Shown here: in pieces, positions 1 through 7,991 of the stretch
Layout of the letters: each line of letters opens with the position of its first letter
How positions within the stretch are numbered: the stretch's first letter is position 1
Assembly (NCBI GenBank): GCA_964411505.1
Contig: CAYPLH010000079.1
Coordinates: 1 to 13,768 of the forward strand
DNA length: 13,768 nt
Source: CAYPLH01 sp964411505
GTDB lineage: Bacteria; Bacillota; Clostridia; CAYPLH01; DUMO01
Reading direction: 5' to 3'
Notes under the pieces: generated by a model
What the model was told of the DNA's origin: nothing
Databases searched by the model: none
Seen by the model: only the letters and a program-made list of their open reading frames with translations
Position numbers and translations under genes: made by a program

Positions 1-41
1 TACCCATCTTCATAACAGTTAATTTTTAAATCTTTTATCAT
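1..41 (-). CDS. N-terminal start of a gene running off the left edge
   Basis: An ATG at 41-39 opens a reading frame that leaves the window at base 1 and encodes MIKDLKINCYEDG. On the minus strand the start is preceded by AAAAGGGG, nine bases upstream, which is a plausible ribosome binding site. No stop occurs in the 13 visible codons. The product cannot be recognised from so little sequence. It lies on the same strand as the secreted-protein gene at 340-3435. Repeat copy 1 lies about 60 bp upstream of its start, so the repeat may be part of its promoter region. It is called on the start codon plus Shine-Dalgarno pattern only. Confidence 0.45.
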   Translation of the reverse strand, partial: MIKDLKINCYEDG

Positions 42-100
42 GAAACTAAACCCCTTTTAAATATCATTAAAATTAATTTACCTGAACTTTTCCACTTTAT

Positions 101-197
101 CAAGTTCACTTTTCATTGAAAAGTGAACTTGATAAGTGAACTTTCAAGTGAACTTTTACGCGATTTGTATACTTTTCTGCTATGGAAAGCTGGAAAG
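101..197. repeat. 97-bp intergenic repeat, copy 1, with AAGTGAACTT dyads
   Basis: This block is nearly identical to 3726-3822 and lies in the same orientation. It contains four copies of a 10-mer: AAGTTCACTT at 102-111 (inverted), then AAGTGAACTT at 121-130, 134-143 and 146-155. The 10-mer is itself a dyad (AAGT-GA-ACTT). The first two units form a perfect 18-bp inverted repeat (97-114 with 118-135) around a 3-nt loop. The rest, including TTGTATACTTTTCTGCTATGG up to about 197, is conserved between copies with very few changes. It could be a regulator-binding array, a small non-autonomous element or a dispersed genomic repeat; the sequence alone does not decide. Confidence 0.8.
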
Positions 198-211
198 CCA
201 CTGGTAAGAAG

Positions 212-249
212 CATAAACGGGGCGATTTTGGAAAACCGTCCCGTTTATG
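212..249. terminator. Long hairpin, terminator-like, downstream of the secreted-protein gene
   Basis: CATAAACGGG (212-221) pairs perfectly with CCCGTTTATG (240-249). The interior continues pairing through GCG/CGT and TTTT/AAAA with a single mismatch, giving a very stable stem. On the plus strand it is followed by TATTTTCTC. On the minus strand the 3' flank is CTTCTTACC, so a clean U-tract is missing in that direction. It sits about 90 bp beyond the stop of the 1031-aa gene and probably ends or stabilises that transcript. Confidence 0.5.
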
Positions 250-281
250 TATTTTCTCATACTAAAAACAAGTAATCTTGA

Positions 282-301
282 TACTTGCTAAAGGGCAAGT
301 A
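282..301 (-). terminator. Small hairpin just after the 1031-aa gene
   Basis: TACTTGC (282-288) and GCAAGTA (295-301) form a 7-bp perfect stem with a 6-nt loop, 39 bp beyond the stop codon of the secreted-protein gene. Read on the minus strand, a T-rich stretch (TTGTTTTTAG) follows about 11 nt later, which is too far for a textbook terminator. The flanks also carry a direct repeat, AAGTAAT(C/A)TTGATA, at 270-283 and 297-310. Confidence 0.35.
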
Positions 302-339
302 ATATTGATAATTGAATTATTTAACATGTATCACTATTA

Positions 340-3300
340 TCAGTTGTTATTTGCATCAACATACATTTGGCGCCACCTTAAACCATCCATACTTGTCAGG
401 AACATTTCTCCCAATCTCTTTCCATACATGCCGTCAGTCCAGTATGTCTGATGATATACAGCTCCTGCAAAAACCTTGTCACCAAGCTCAATAAATTCAG
501 CATCATTAAAGTGCACGCCTATCCAGTAATAGACAGGAGTGATCAGATTCTGCACATCGGTATAAGGAGCGGTTGTTGAACCTCCGGGAAGAATGCGGTC
601 AGACCTGTGAAACAAACCATATCCGGAGTTATTGTAATTTTCAATCCAGAGAGGTTTCCCCACATTTGGATCAGGTGTACCATCGGCATTCAGTACAATT
701 TTAGCTCCATCAGGACCCTGATCCATCATCCACCAGAAAACATCCCTTAATGCATCGGGGATAGTATCCCAGTTATCTGTAGGCCAGTAAGTATTTCCCG
801 CATGCTCATACCACTCAATAAGTGCCATGCCGCAAAGTCCCATGTAAAAGGACTGCATGTAGTCATTATCACCATCTCCATATGTCGGATCGGTATAATC
901 ATTATTCCTGACCTGACGCAGCTGACTTTCCAGATATTCAACATATTTGCTCACTTTAGCCACATTACGTGTGCCATCGAGCTTTTCTCCCCAAATATGT
1001 GCCTGCAGCCAATAGGACATTTCACGCATCCAAGATGCTTGGCCAAATTCAGGATGGTTAAGCGGATCTCCTGTACCATTTGTTTTACCGTCACGGAGCA
1101 TTAGCAGAGCATCATAGGAATCCTGATCACCGGTTTCCAGATAATGATAGTATAGACCTTTAGGGAAACGCCGCCAATCCTGAACCTTTCCATCATTTGG
1201 AATAACATAATTGTTCCTTACAACCTGGATACTCCTTGAAATGTATCTGGCAACATTATTAAGATACAAGGTAGCCTGCGATGAGCTAATGTTAGCGCGG
1301 GCGTAATCCCTGATCTGCTGATGGACACGCAGCCCGTCATAATATTGACTGTCCTGTGTAGAAACAGTTTGCTGCCAATCTCCGACTGCTTTTCCGTGAT
1401 ACACCATATCCTGCTCATACATTGATAAAAGCGGTGGTTCCGGTGCTACAGGATCTCCTCCTCCAGGTGTAGGTGTTGGTGTTGGTGTTGGAGAAGGAAT
1501 CGGTGTCGGATCCGGAGCTTCAATCTCATATGCTTCTGCTCCTCCTATACGGGGAGCAATCGGAGTAAGTCCAAAGGCCGGATGTCCCGATGCGGTAATA
1601 CGTGAAGCAGAAGAATCTACTATACTCTGGAATACATTCTGACGTGTTCCCCCGTCAACAGTAACCCAGGCATTCAGAACTACATCACTACCAACATTTG
1701 CTGCTTCTATCTCCAATGTAACCGATGTAGATGCACCTATGCTATTATTTGTTGTAAACCCGGAATCAGAAGCCAGTATAGTCTCAACGCCGCTGTTTAC
1801 CCGACGCAGGTGCAATCCTCCGTTGCCTCCTCTAAGGCGAAGATCATACACTGTTTCAGAACCCCTCGGGTTTCCGTTGTGGCGAACTCCCGCATATAGG
1901 CAGAAGTATTGGTTTGTTCCACCCAGTGTTGCGTTCTTTGCAATTACACGATAGTTTTCACTGTCGAAATTTATATTGGGAACTGCCCACCATGCCATGT
2001 GACCATCCGGTTCACCGGGAGCACAAATGCTGTCGGTTGATGCTTCCACAACAAAATCAGATGCATCCGCACCTGTATATGAATGTCCGGAATCAGATAT
2101 ATGCTCTGAAAGATTCTCATCCGTCTGAGCATTAAATTCATCTGAAAAATCCTCCAGCACAGGGGGATCAGTTGGTTCAGGAGTTGGGTCAGGAGTTGGA
2201 GTCGGTTCTTCGGCTGCATAAGCTCCGGCACCGCCGATTCTGGGAGCAATAGGAGTGAGCCCAAAAGCCGGACGACCTGCTTCTGTTATCCTTGAAGCGG
2301 AGGAGTCTACCACATCCTGAAAAACATTCTGACGTGTTCCGTTATTTACTGTAACCCATGCATTCAGAACTACCGTATCTCCTACCGTCACAGCTTCAAT
2401 TTCTAAATCAACAGGTGTTGATGCACCAATACCATTATTGGTTGTGAATCCTGAATCAGAAGCCAGTATGGTCTCCACACCGCTGTTTACCCTGCGCAGA
2501 TGCAGCCCTCCGCTGCCTCCTCTAAGACGAAGATCATACACCGTTTCAGAACCTCTCGGGTTTCCGTTGTGGCGAACTCCGGCATATAAACAAAACCACT
2601 CATTTGTACCGCCCAAAGTAGCACTATTTGTTACGGCGCGATAATTACTGCTTTGAGGAACAACATTGGGAGTTGCCCACCATGCCATATGACCATCCGG
2701 ATCTCCAGGAGCATAAATGCTGTCGGTTGATGCTTCCACTGAAAAGTCCAGAACATCAGCTCCAGCATACGCGTAACCTGAAGGAGAGGTGTATGCGCTT
2801 AGAGCCTGATTTGTTTCAGTCACAAAATCATCTGTAAACTCATAGATAGGGCTTGGCGTTGGAGTAGGATCAGGTTCTGATTCAGTTATAAGCTCGATTT
2901 TATCGCATATAAGTGTACCATAGTTGCTAAAATTGTTATTAACACTTATCTTTGAATGGTTTCCTGCCGACAATGCAGTAACTTCATATATGGTTACACC
3001 CGAGCTACCTGCCGGCACTGTTACCTGGCTCATGTTATACCATGTACCACCGTTTATTACTCTGCCTTCATAATCAAAGCATAGCTTGGGGGTAAATGTT
3101 ACTGAAGAAGCGGCGTTGTTATACCAGGTTACCCTGATTATTTCACCCTCAGAAAATGTTCTTGGAGTGCCGGTTATGCCCTGGTAATCATAACTTGGAT
3201 TGTGCCCCGTCACAATTGTTGTACCATCGGGACCCGCACTGCTGTACCCCGTATAGACATCCATAAATGGTGTATTCCATCCGGTTATTCCATATACATT

Positions 3301-3435
3301 ACCAGATCCACCGGAGCCCCAGTCTACAATAACTGCTGCAACCTCTGTTGCTTGTGTTGCATTATACGGAGTTAGAATTAAAGCCGTGAGTAAAAACAAT
3401 GATAATGCAAGAGAAATAAATCTCTTCTTACTCAT
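340..3435 (-). CDS. Secreted multidomain protein with two tandem jelly-roll-like modules and an alpha-helical C-terminal domain
   Basis: The product is 1031 aa. The start is fixed by AAAGGAGG ten bases before the ATG. Residues 1-29 are a signal peptide (MSKKRF, a hydrophobic core, then a likely cut after NATQA). Residues 33-185 look like a beta-sandwich of carbohydrate-binding type. Pro-Thr linkers follow at about 188-196, 410-425 and 640-668. Between them lie two modules, about 199-406 and 429-636, offset by exactly 230 residues; residues 281-307 are identical to 511-537. Each is beta-rich with a conserved NGNPRGSETVYDLRLRGG block, suggesting a concanavalin/LamG-like fold. Residues 670-1031 are Trp/Tyr-rich and mostly helical, possibly an alpha/alpha-barrel enzyme of the lyase or hydrolase kind, but I recognise no catalytic signature. 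There is no dockerin or SLH domain, so it is probably free in the medium. A polysaccharide-directed role is inferred from the architecture. Confidence 0.85.
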   Translation of the reverse strand: MSKKRFISLALSLFLLTALILTPYNATQATEVAAVIVDWGSGGSGNVYGITGWNTPFMDVYTGYSSAGPDGTTIVTGHNPSYDYQGITGTPRTFSEGEIIRVTWYNNAASSVTFTPKLCFDYEGRVINGGTWYNMSQVTVPAGSSGVTIYEVTALSAGNHSKISVNNNFSNYGTLICDKIELITESEPDPTPTPSPIYEFTDDFVTETNQALSAYTSPSGYAYAGADVLDFSVEASTDSIYAPGDPDGHMAWWATPNVVPQSSNYRAVTNSATLGGTNEWFCLYAGVRHNGNPRGSETVYDLRLRGGSGGLHLRRVNSGVETILASDSGFTTNNGIGASTPVDLEIEAVTVGDTVVLNAWVTVNNGTRQNVFQDVVDSSASRITEAGRPAFGLTPIAPRIGGAGAYAAEEPTPTPDPTPEPTDPPVLEDFSDEFNAQTDENLSEHISDSGHSYTGADASDFVVEASTDSICAPGEPDGHMAWWAVPNINFDSENYRVIAKNATLGGTNQYFCLYAGVRHNGNPRGSETVYDLRLRGGNGGLHLRRVNSGVETILASDSGFTTNNSIGASTSVTLEIEAANVGSDVVLNAWVTVDGGTRQNVFQSIVDSSASRITASGHPAFGLTPIAPRIGGAEAYEIEAPDPTPIPSPTPTPTPTPGGGDPVAPEPPLLSMYEQDMVYHGKAVGDWQQTVSTQDSQYYDGLRVHQQIRDYARANISSSQATLYLNNVARYISRSIQVVRNNYVIPNDGKVQDWRRFPKGLYYHYLETGDQDSYDALLMLRDGKTNGTGDPLNHPEFGQASWMREMSYWLQAHIWGEKLDGTRNVAKVSKYVEYLESQLRQVRNNDYTDPTYGDGDNDYMQSFYMGLCGMALIEWYEHAGNTYWPTDNWDTIPDALRDVFWWMMDQGPDGAKIVLNADGTPDPNVGKPLWIENYNNSGYGLFHRSDRILPGGSTTAPYTDVQNLITPVYYWIGVHFNDAEFIELGDKVFAGAVYHQTYWTDGMYGKRLGEMFLTSMDGLRWRQMYVDANNN
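1528..2841 (-). repeat. In-frame tandem duplication inside the secreted-protein gene
   Basis: Two modules, about 2218-2841 and 1528-2151, are offset by exactly 690 nt (230 codons). Long stretches are near identical at DNA level, for example 1830-1890 against 2520-2580, where only isolated third-position changes are seen. This implies a fairly recent internal duplication or continuing gene conversion. The linkers flanking the modules differ in length and sequence. Confidence 0.85.
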
Positions 3436-3456
3436 GAAATATTAACCTCCTTTGAT

Positions 3457-3494
3457 AGCATCACTTTAAATTAAGTTTTTCAACTTATGATGCT
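3457..3494 (-). promoter_or_regulatory. 5' UTR stem-loop immediately before the ribosome binding site of the 1031-aa gene
   Basis: On the minus strand the order is AGCATCA, TAAGTT, GAAA, AACTTA, an 8-nt bulge, then TGATGCT. This is a 6-bp apical stem closed by a GAAA tetraloop on a 7-bp basal stem. The Shine-Dalgarno AAAGGAGG begins only about four bases later. The placement suits control of translation or mRNA stability. It matches no riboswitch class I know. Confidence 0.4.
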
Positions 3495-3653
3495 GGCATA
3501 TACAACTTTAATTTTTGTCTTTACTGAAAATGATGCTTAAATGTCCAGAATTCAAGCCATTTGAAATGCGGTTTCAGAATGTCAGACTTAATGCAGCTAT
3601 ATCGTGTCCAAATTTTAGTCAGGCGTGATGTCAGTATTTTGTTGCTTCCACCC

Positions 3654-3670
3654 CCTAATAATTTATTAGG
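3654..3670. promoter_or_regulatory. Palindrome upstream of the secreted-protein gene
   Basis: CCTAATAA and TTATTAGG form perfect 8-bp arms around a single central T, about 220 bp upstream of the ATG at 3435. The size and symmetry fit a dimeric repressor operator. The AT-richness of the region makes chance possible. Confidence 0.3.
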
Positions 3671-3725
3671 CATTAGCACAATCATTAAAATATAGCGTAA
3701 TTTTATCCAATAATTTCCCCCATAG

Positions 3726-3822
3726 CAAGTTCACTTTTCATTGAAAAGTGAACTAATAAGTGAACTTTTCAAGTGAACTTTTACACGATTTGTATACTTT
3801 TCTGCTATGGAAAGCTGGGAAG
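3726..3822. repeat. 97-bp intergenic repeat, copy 2, with AAGTGAACTT dyads
   Basis: This is the second copy of the block at 101-197, in the same orientation. The 10-mers are at 3727-3736 (inverted), 3746-3755 (last base changed to A), 3758-3767 and 3771-3780. Differences from copy 1 are a lost base near 3755, a gained T near 3768 and a few substitutions. Unlike copy 1, it is bounded by an 8-bp inverted repeat, CCATAGCA (3720-3727) and TGCTATGG (3803-3810). No target duplication is evident. It lies about 290 bp upstream of the 1031-aa gene start. Confidence 0.8.
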
Positions 3823-4010
3823 TCGCTTAAAAGGCTGATCTTGGTTTTTGAAATGCAATAAAAAGAAAAGTCTGAAAATAAAGTTTGAAGTATGTGTTAA
3901 ATCCTATTTTTGATTTTCTGTTGACTCCATTTTTATCATCTACAATATGTTGATACCAAGACTGGTTATTTTATTTCAGAAGAAATATGATATTCACAAC
4001 AGTTTGGCGA

Positions 4011-4038
4011 AACTGCGAAGTTGGGGGATTTCGCAGTT
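4011..4038 (-). terminator. Hairpin behind the last gene of the RiPP operon
   Basis: AACTGCGAA (4011-4019) pairs with TTCGCAGTT (4030-4038) across a 10-nt loop, 29 bp beyond the stop codon of the last ABC gene. On the minus strand the stem is followed by TCGCC rather than a U-run, so it may be a weak terminator or a 3'-end stabilising hairpin. Part of the stem reappears inverted upstream of the operon (13392-13404). Confidence 0.5.
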
Positions 4039-4066
4039 GATTGTCATACCAAAATGATTTAGAACT

Positions 4067-5872
4067 TTATTGATTATAAAGACTTAACTGTGTGTTCCAA
4101 AACTCATAGTATTGTCCTTTTTTCAAGAGTAAATCATCGTGAGTTCCAGCTTCAACTATCTCTCCATTTTGAAAAAACAACACTAAATCTGAATACAAAA
4201 CCGACCCCAGTCTGTGCGTAACAAATATACTGGTCTTTCCTTTTGTTATTTCTGCAAAACGTTTATAGAGTTCTGCTTCTTTAATAGGATCAATTGCTGA
4301 CGTTGGCTCGTCTAATATGAATATGCTGTTGGATTGGAATATCGCCCTTGCCAAAGCAACTTTTTGCCACTCTCCGCCAGATAGTTCAATGCCGCCAAAT
4401 TCTTTTGATAACATACAATCAATATCAATATCCTTATGAAATTCAGCCTCGGATAATGCCTCCTCAATTCTGGCATCATTGAATCTGTCATCAACACTTG
4501 AAATGGAAACATTATATCGCAGTGAATCTTTATACTTTGAATAATCCTGAAAAACTGAGGAAAATTGCTTCCAATACTCATTGCAATCAACAATATTTAT
4601 TTTAACTCCATTGTATCTAATTTCACCAGCAGAAGGATCAAGTAATTTCAAAATCAACTTTACAAACGTAGTTTTCCCACTACCATTTGCACCCACAATC
4701 GCAATATGCTGTCCTTCTGTTATGGAAAAATTCAAATCTCGTAAAACATAATTATTAGTAAGAGGATAGCGATAACTGACATTTACAAACTCTATACCGA
4801 GTTCTTCTTTTGCTATAATTGGATTATTCAGTTCATTTTTAATAATTGCACAATCCAAATCCATAAATTCATAGAATTGTTTTATATTATACGTAAGCGT
4901 AAAAACAGAACCCACATTTTTAACTAAATTTGACATTGTATAAATAAGATTAATTATGATAGCAAACGTTGCGGCAAGCCCCCCCAGTGAAACAGCCCCA
5001 ACGATCATTTGATAAGAGGCAAATAGAATACAAAATATTATTACTACATTCCTTAATGCTTCCTCAAAGGATAATAACCTCGTTTTTTTAATTTCAACAA
5101 TTCTTCTCTTAGTAAATATTTCAGCAGATTTAGATTCGTATTTTTTTTGAAAAAAATCAAAGCCATTTTTTATTATAACTTCTTTTATTAGAGATTGGTC
5201 GTATATTGAGTTTCTATAATAGTTGCATTCATTTTCATCATTAGTCAACTGCCTGTTCGCCAATATTGATATTTTATCTCCAATGATTTTGCTTATAATT
5301 GTAGGCAATATTGTTATTAAGGAAATTCCACATATTGCTGGACTAATTATAAATAGAGATGCAAAGATTCCGATCGTTTGAGTAATATAACGAACTGAAT
5401 CTAATCCCAATTGATATAATTGGATATAACTCCCGTGATTAAACTCCCATGCTCTATTTATTTTGTTTTGCACATTTGGTATTTCAAAATATTCGCCATG
5501 AATATTTGTTGCTTTTATATTTATGGCTTTATCTAATACTCTCCATGATGAAAAGTTTATAGTGTCCATAAATCTCATCGAAAAGAAGTAGCAGAAATCC
5601 AATATAATTTTAATTAGTATATATAAGGATAAAAGGAAAAGGCCGCGGGTTAAATCTTTCTCCACTGATGCTACATCAATGTATTGTTTCCACAAAAAAG
5701 TAAAAATAGGTGTTAGAGAAGCCATACAAATAAGAAAAACAGCGTAACCTATAAAAGAAAACATTTGTTTTTTTATGATGTAAGACCAAAATTTAATATA
5801 GACACGCAAGCTCATTTTAAGCTCATCATCATCTCTAAGTTCTTTTTCGATCTTAGTAGTGTGATCGTTCAT
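4067..5872 (-). CDS. ABC transporter (permease plus ATPase), second of the pair
   Basis: The product is 601 aa, in the ABC exporter fold: membrane domain followed by ATPase. Hydrophobic segments occupy roughly residues 38-65, 77-98, 165-195 and 273-312. The nucleotide-binding domain starts near 360, with Walker A GANGSGKT (394-401), signature LSGGE (497-501), Walker B ending in DE (521-522) and switch His553. All catalytic residues are present. There is no C39 peptidase domain, so it cannot itself cleave a double-glycine leader. The ATG overlaps the upstream ABC gene's TGA (ATGA at 5869-5872) and has its own AAAGGAGA site, giving tight translational coupling. It most likely pairs with the 584-aa protein to export the modified peptide or provide self-protection. 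The substrate is inferred from the operon. Confidence 0.9.
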   Translation of the reverse strand: MNDHTTKIEKELRDDDELKMSLRVYIKFWSYIIKKQMFSFIGYAVFLICMASLTPIFTFLWKQYIDVASVEKDLTRGLFLLSLYILIKIILDFCYFFSMRFMDTINFSSWRVLDKAINIKATNIHGEYFEIPNVQNKINRAWEFNHGSYIQLYQLGLDSVRYITQTIGIFASLFIISPAICGISLITILPTIISKIIGDKISILANRQLTNDENECNYYRNSIYDQSLIKEVIIKNGFDFFQKKYESKSAEIFTKRRIVEIKKTRLLSFEEALRNVVIIFCILFASYQMIVGAVSLGGLAATFAIIINLIYTMSNLVKNVGSVFTLTYNIKQFYEFMDLDCAIIKNELNNPIIAKEELGIEFVNVSYRYPLTNNYVLRDLNFSITEGQHIAIVGANGSGKTTFVKLILKLLDPSAGEIRYNGVKINIVDCNEYWKQFSSVFQDYSKYKDSLRYNVSISSVDDRFNDARIEEALSEAEFHKDIDIDCMLSKEFGGIELSGGEWQKVALARAIFQSNSIFILDEPTSAIDPIKEAELYKRFAEITKGKTSIFVTHRLGSVLYSDLVLFFQNGEIVEAGTHDDLLLKKGQYYEFWNTQLSLYNQ

Positions 5873-7623
5873 ATAGCATTCTCCTTTACGTAAAGGCTTT
5901 TTTGCATCTCAAACATTTTTTTGAAATCGCCTTTTTTATTCATAAGTTCAGCAAAAGAACCATCCTCAGTTATTTGATTATCCTTAATTAAAATGACTCT
6001 ATCGACTTTTGTTGTAAAACCCAAATGGTGAGTAATAAATAATGAAATCTTATTTTTTGTAATAGAATATATCTTTTCAAACATCTCTACTTCTCGAATA
6101 GGATCTAACGCGGCAGTTGGTTCATCGAAGATTAAAATTTTTTTCTCTCCAATCAAGGCTCGTGTTATTGCTATTCCTTGCCATTGTCCTCCGGATACAT
6201 CAATCGCATCCCCAAATGACTTACCAAGCAAAGTGGCATACCCATTACTCAGTGAATCTGCAAGTTCATCAATTTTGAGATACTGAGCTTTTTGTGCAAA
6301 GTCTTGTTCGTCTTCATCTTCGCTTAAAGTTATATTTTCTCTCAAAGGCAAACAGAACTTCGCAAAATCTTGGAATGCTACACCAAATGTTTTACTTTTT
6401 TCTAGCAAAGACAAGTCTTTAAGATTAATGCCATTTACTAATATTTCGCCTTCAATTGGTTCATATAACCCGAGTAGAAGCTTAATTAAGGTACTCTTTC
6501 CAGCGCCATTTTCTCCGACAATAGCAATAGACTCACTTGCGTTAAACTGTAAATTAATATGATCTAGAATGAATTTTTCTTGTTGAGGATATTTAAAGGA
6601 TACATTCCTGAACTCAATTGTTATAGGCGGGTTTATGTAAATGTCATCGTTATGTTTACTGCTCTTTTGGGTTAACTCTAACACCTCTGAGTATATATTC
6701 TTCATTGATTTTATTGTGGTCATTTGCGAAACAAGACCTTGAATTCTCGACAGTATTTTCATTGAAAATATTTGATTTGAAATAGATATAAATATACCAA
6801 TGGTGATGCTACCGTATAAGTATGAAAGTAAAACTATAATCAGATTGACAAGTATAACTATGTATTCAGTTTTTGCAATTAACGCACTCAAAAAACCATA
6901 TCTAAATTTAATTTTTAGCACCTTTGAATCTATGCTTTTTTGAGTCTCACTCCAGTCATTTATCATATAGTCGGAGCATCTATTTAATCGAATATCTTTT
7001 GCAAATTCTTTTGAACGTAAAATTGATGATTTATAGATACCGCGTCGTCTGTCTGGATTCATTTTATATGTCTTTTTATATTGCTTATCAGCAATTTTAG
7101 CAGAAAAATAGCCAACTACGGGAGCTAAAACTAAAACCGATATGGTTAGCCATATTGAAATCTTCACCAAGATGAACATATAAAAGAAAATATTAACTAT
7201 AAAAGAGATTATCGAGAACACATATGAGATTACTGCTGAATAAATATTGCTTTCTCCTACTTGTTTAATTTTATCATAAGTTTCCTCTTGTTCGTACCTA
7301 TGGTATGGAATATCTCTTACTAGTTCATTTATTTTTTTATTCCAACTTAAATCAATCAAATAGTTGTATTTCATCGAAACAATATTTGTAATAATACTTA
7401 ACATTGGCAATAAAAAAGACAAAAAAAGTAGAATTGCTGGTTGTGCAAAATTTAAAATGATAAATTCTGTCCCAACCATACTTTCTACTTTATCGATAAA
7501 ATATGCTTGCGCATACAGAGAAAACGGTCCGGAAAATGCAAGAACGCACGAAATAAATAAGTTTATTAATAGAGCGACTTTGCTCTCTGATACTATTTCC
7601 CATATCTCTTTACGAATTGCCAT
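5869..7623 (-). CDS. ABC transporter (permease plus ATPase), first of the pair
   Basis: The product is 584 aa. The ATG follows GAGGAGG by seven bases and lies 2 bp after the stop of the 121-aa gene. Hydrophobic segments lie near 17-36, 62-82, 127-153, 157-173 and 252-283. ATPase motifs are Walker A GENGAGKS (370-377), signature VSGGQ (476-480), Walker B ILIFDE (496-501) and the THH switch histidine near 532. Both ATP-site glutamates of the pair are kept, so neither subunit looks degenerate. No leader peptidase or other N-terminal extension is present. Two unequal half-transporters encoded back to back usually form a heterodimer. In this operon the inferred cargo is the Cys-rich peptide or its mature form. 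Confidence 0.9.
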   Translation of the reverse strand: MAIRKEIWEIVSESKVALLINLFISCVLAFSGPFSLYAQAYFIDKVESMVGTEFIILNFAQPAILLFLSFLLPMLSIITNIVSMKYNYLIDLSWNKKINELVRDIPYHRYEQEETYDKIKQVGESNIYSAVISYVFSIISFIVNIFFYMFILVKISIWLTISVLVLAPVVGYFSAKIADKQYKKTYKMNPDRRRGIYKSSILRSKEFAKDIRLNRCSDYMINDWSETQKSIDSKVLKIKFRYGFLSALIAKTEYIVILVNLIIVLLSYLYGSITIGIFISISNQIFSMKILSRIQGLVSQMTTIKSMKNIYSEVLELTQKSSKHNDDIYINPPITIEFRNVSFKYPQQEKFILDHINLQFNASESIAIVGENGAGKSTLIKLLLGLYEPIEGEILVNGINLKDLSLLEKSKTFGVAFQDFAKFCLPLRENITLSEDEDEQDFAQKAQYLKIDELADSLSNGYATLLGKSFGDAIDVSGGQWQGIAITRALIGEKKILIFDEPTAALDPIREVEMFEKIYSITKNKISLFITHHLGFTTKVDRVILIKDNQITEDGSFAELMNKKGDFKKMFEMQKSLYVKENAI

Positions 7624-7625
7624 TT

Positions 7626-7991
7626 CTATGCCTCCTCGTTAAGATATTTTATTATGACATCAAAAATATCGTCAACTTGATTTATGCTAAAGCATACTTT
7701 CCCAGTTATTTTAGAAATTCTGTTCTTGTGTTCATTAATTTCTTTTTCGGTGAGGGGAATAACATTTTGTTCCAAAGGAGAAAAAGATGATTTCACATTA
7801 CGAAACGATAGAGCGATGCAAATGATATTAGATCCCGTTATAGATTCTGCAAAGTGCAGTGTTCTAATAATATACTCGTCAGTATCGTAGGTGTTAACAA
7901 CCAAGACTATTGCGTCAGGTTGAGTTGCTGCTAATATCGCGGCCTGCAAAGTCGGAAACATATGCGTATTATATAGTTTGTCACTAATCAA
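7626..7991 (-). CDS. 121-aa protein, apparent C-terminal piece of the peptide-maturation (TIGR04066-like) domain
   Basis: The frame opens with TTG at 7991, overlapping the upstream stop codon (TTGATTAG), and ends 2 bp before the first ABC gene. It contains FPTLQAAILAATQPDAIVLVVN, a hydrophobic strand plus DAIVL/VN pattern, then an alternating helix-strand tail. Read through with the upstream protein (ending DIIIASIS, then LISDKLYNTHMFP) it makes one continuous alpha/beta domain. Removing a single T from the TTT at the junction would fuse the frames. No good Shine-Dalgarno precedes the TTG, so translation probably relies on termination-reinitiation, if it is translated at all. It could be a genuine split subunit, a recent frameshift or a sequencing error. 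Family assignment rests on memory of the DUF1611/TIGR04066-type domain. Confidence 0.65.
   Translation of the reverse strand: MISDKLYNTHMFPTLQAAILAATQPDAIVLVVNTYDTDEYIIRTLHFAESITGSNIICIALSFRNVKSSFSPLEQNVIPLTEKEINEHKNRISKITGKVCFSINQVDDIFDVIIKYLNEEA

Larger units (their letters stand above)
3436..4066. other. Non-coding spacer between the secreted-protein gene and the RiPP operon
   Basis: I see no supportable gene in these 631 bases. They hold the 5' UTR hairpin (3457-3494), a perfect 8-bp-arm palindrome CCTAATAATTTATTAGG (3654-3670) upstream of the secreted-protein gene, copy 2 of the 97-bp repeat (3726-3822) and a hairpin behind the ABC operon (4011-4038). The stretch 3823-4010 is AT-rich with nothing I can assign. 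Confidence 0.7.

Noticed and set aside
101..160. CRISPR array from the repeated AAGTGAACTT units
   Set aside because: Units are 10 bp, spacers are 2-9 bp and the first unit is inverted; no cas genes are present.
1739..2837. Several plus-strand and minus-strand ORFs of 66-97 codons inside the 1031-aa gene
   Set aside because: All are shadows of the long coding frame; some come in similar pairs only because the underlying modules are duplicated.
340..3435. Cellulosomal enzyme with dockerin
   Set aside because: No duplicated dockerin calcium-binding motif is seen at the C-terminus or elsewhere in the protein.
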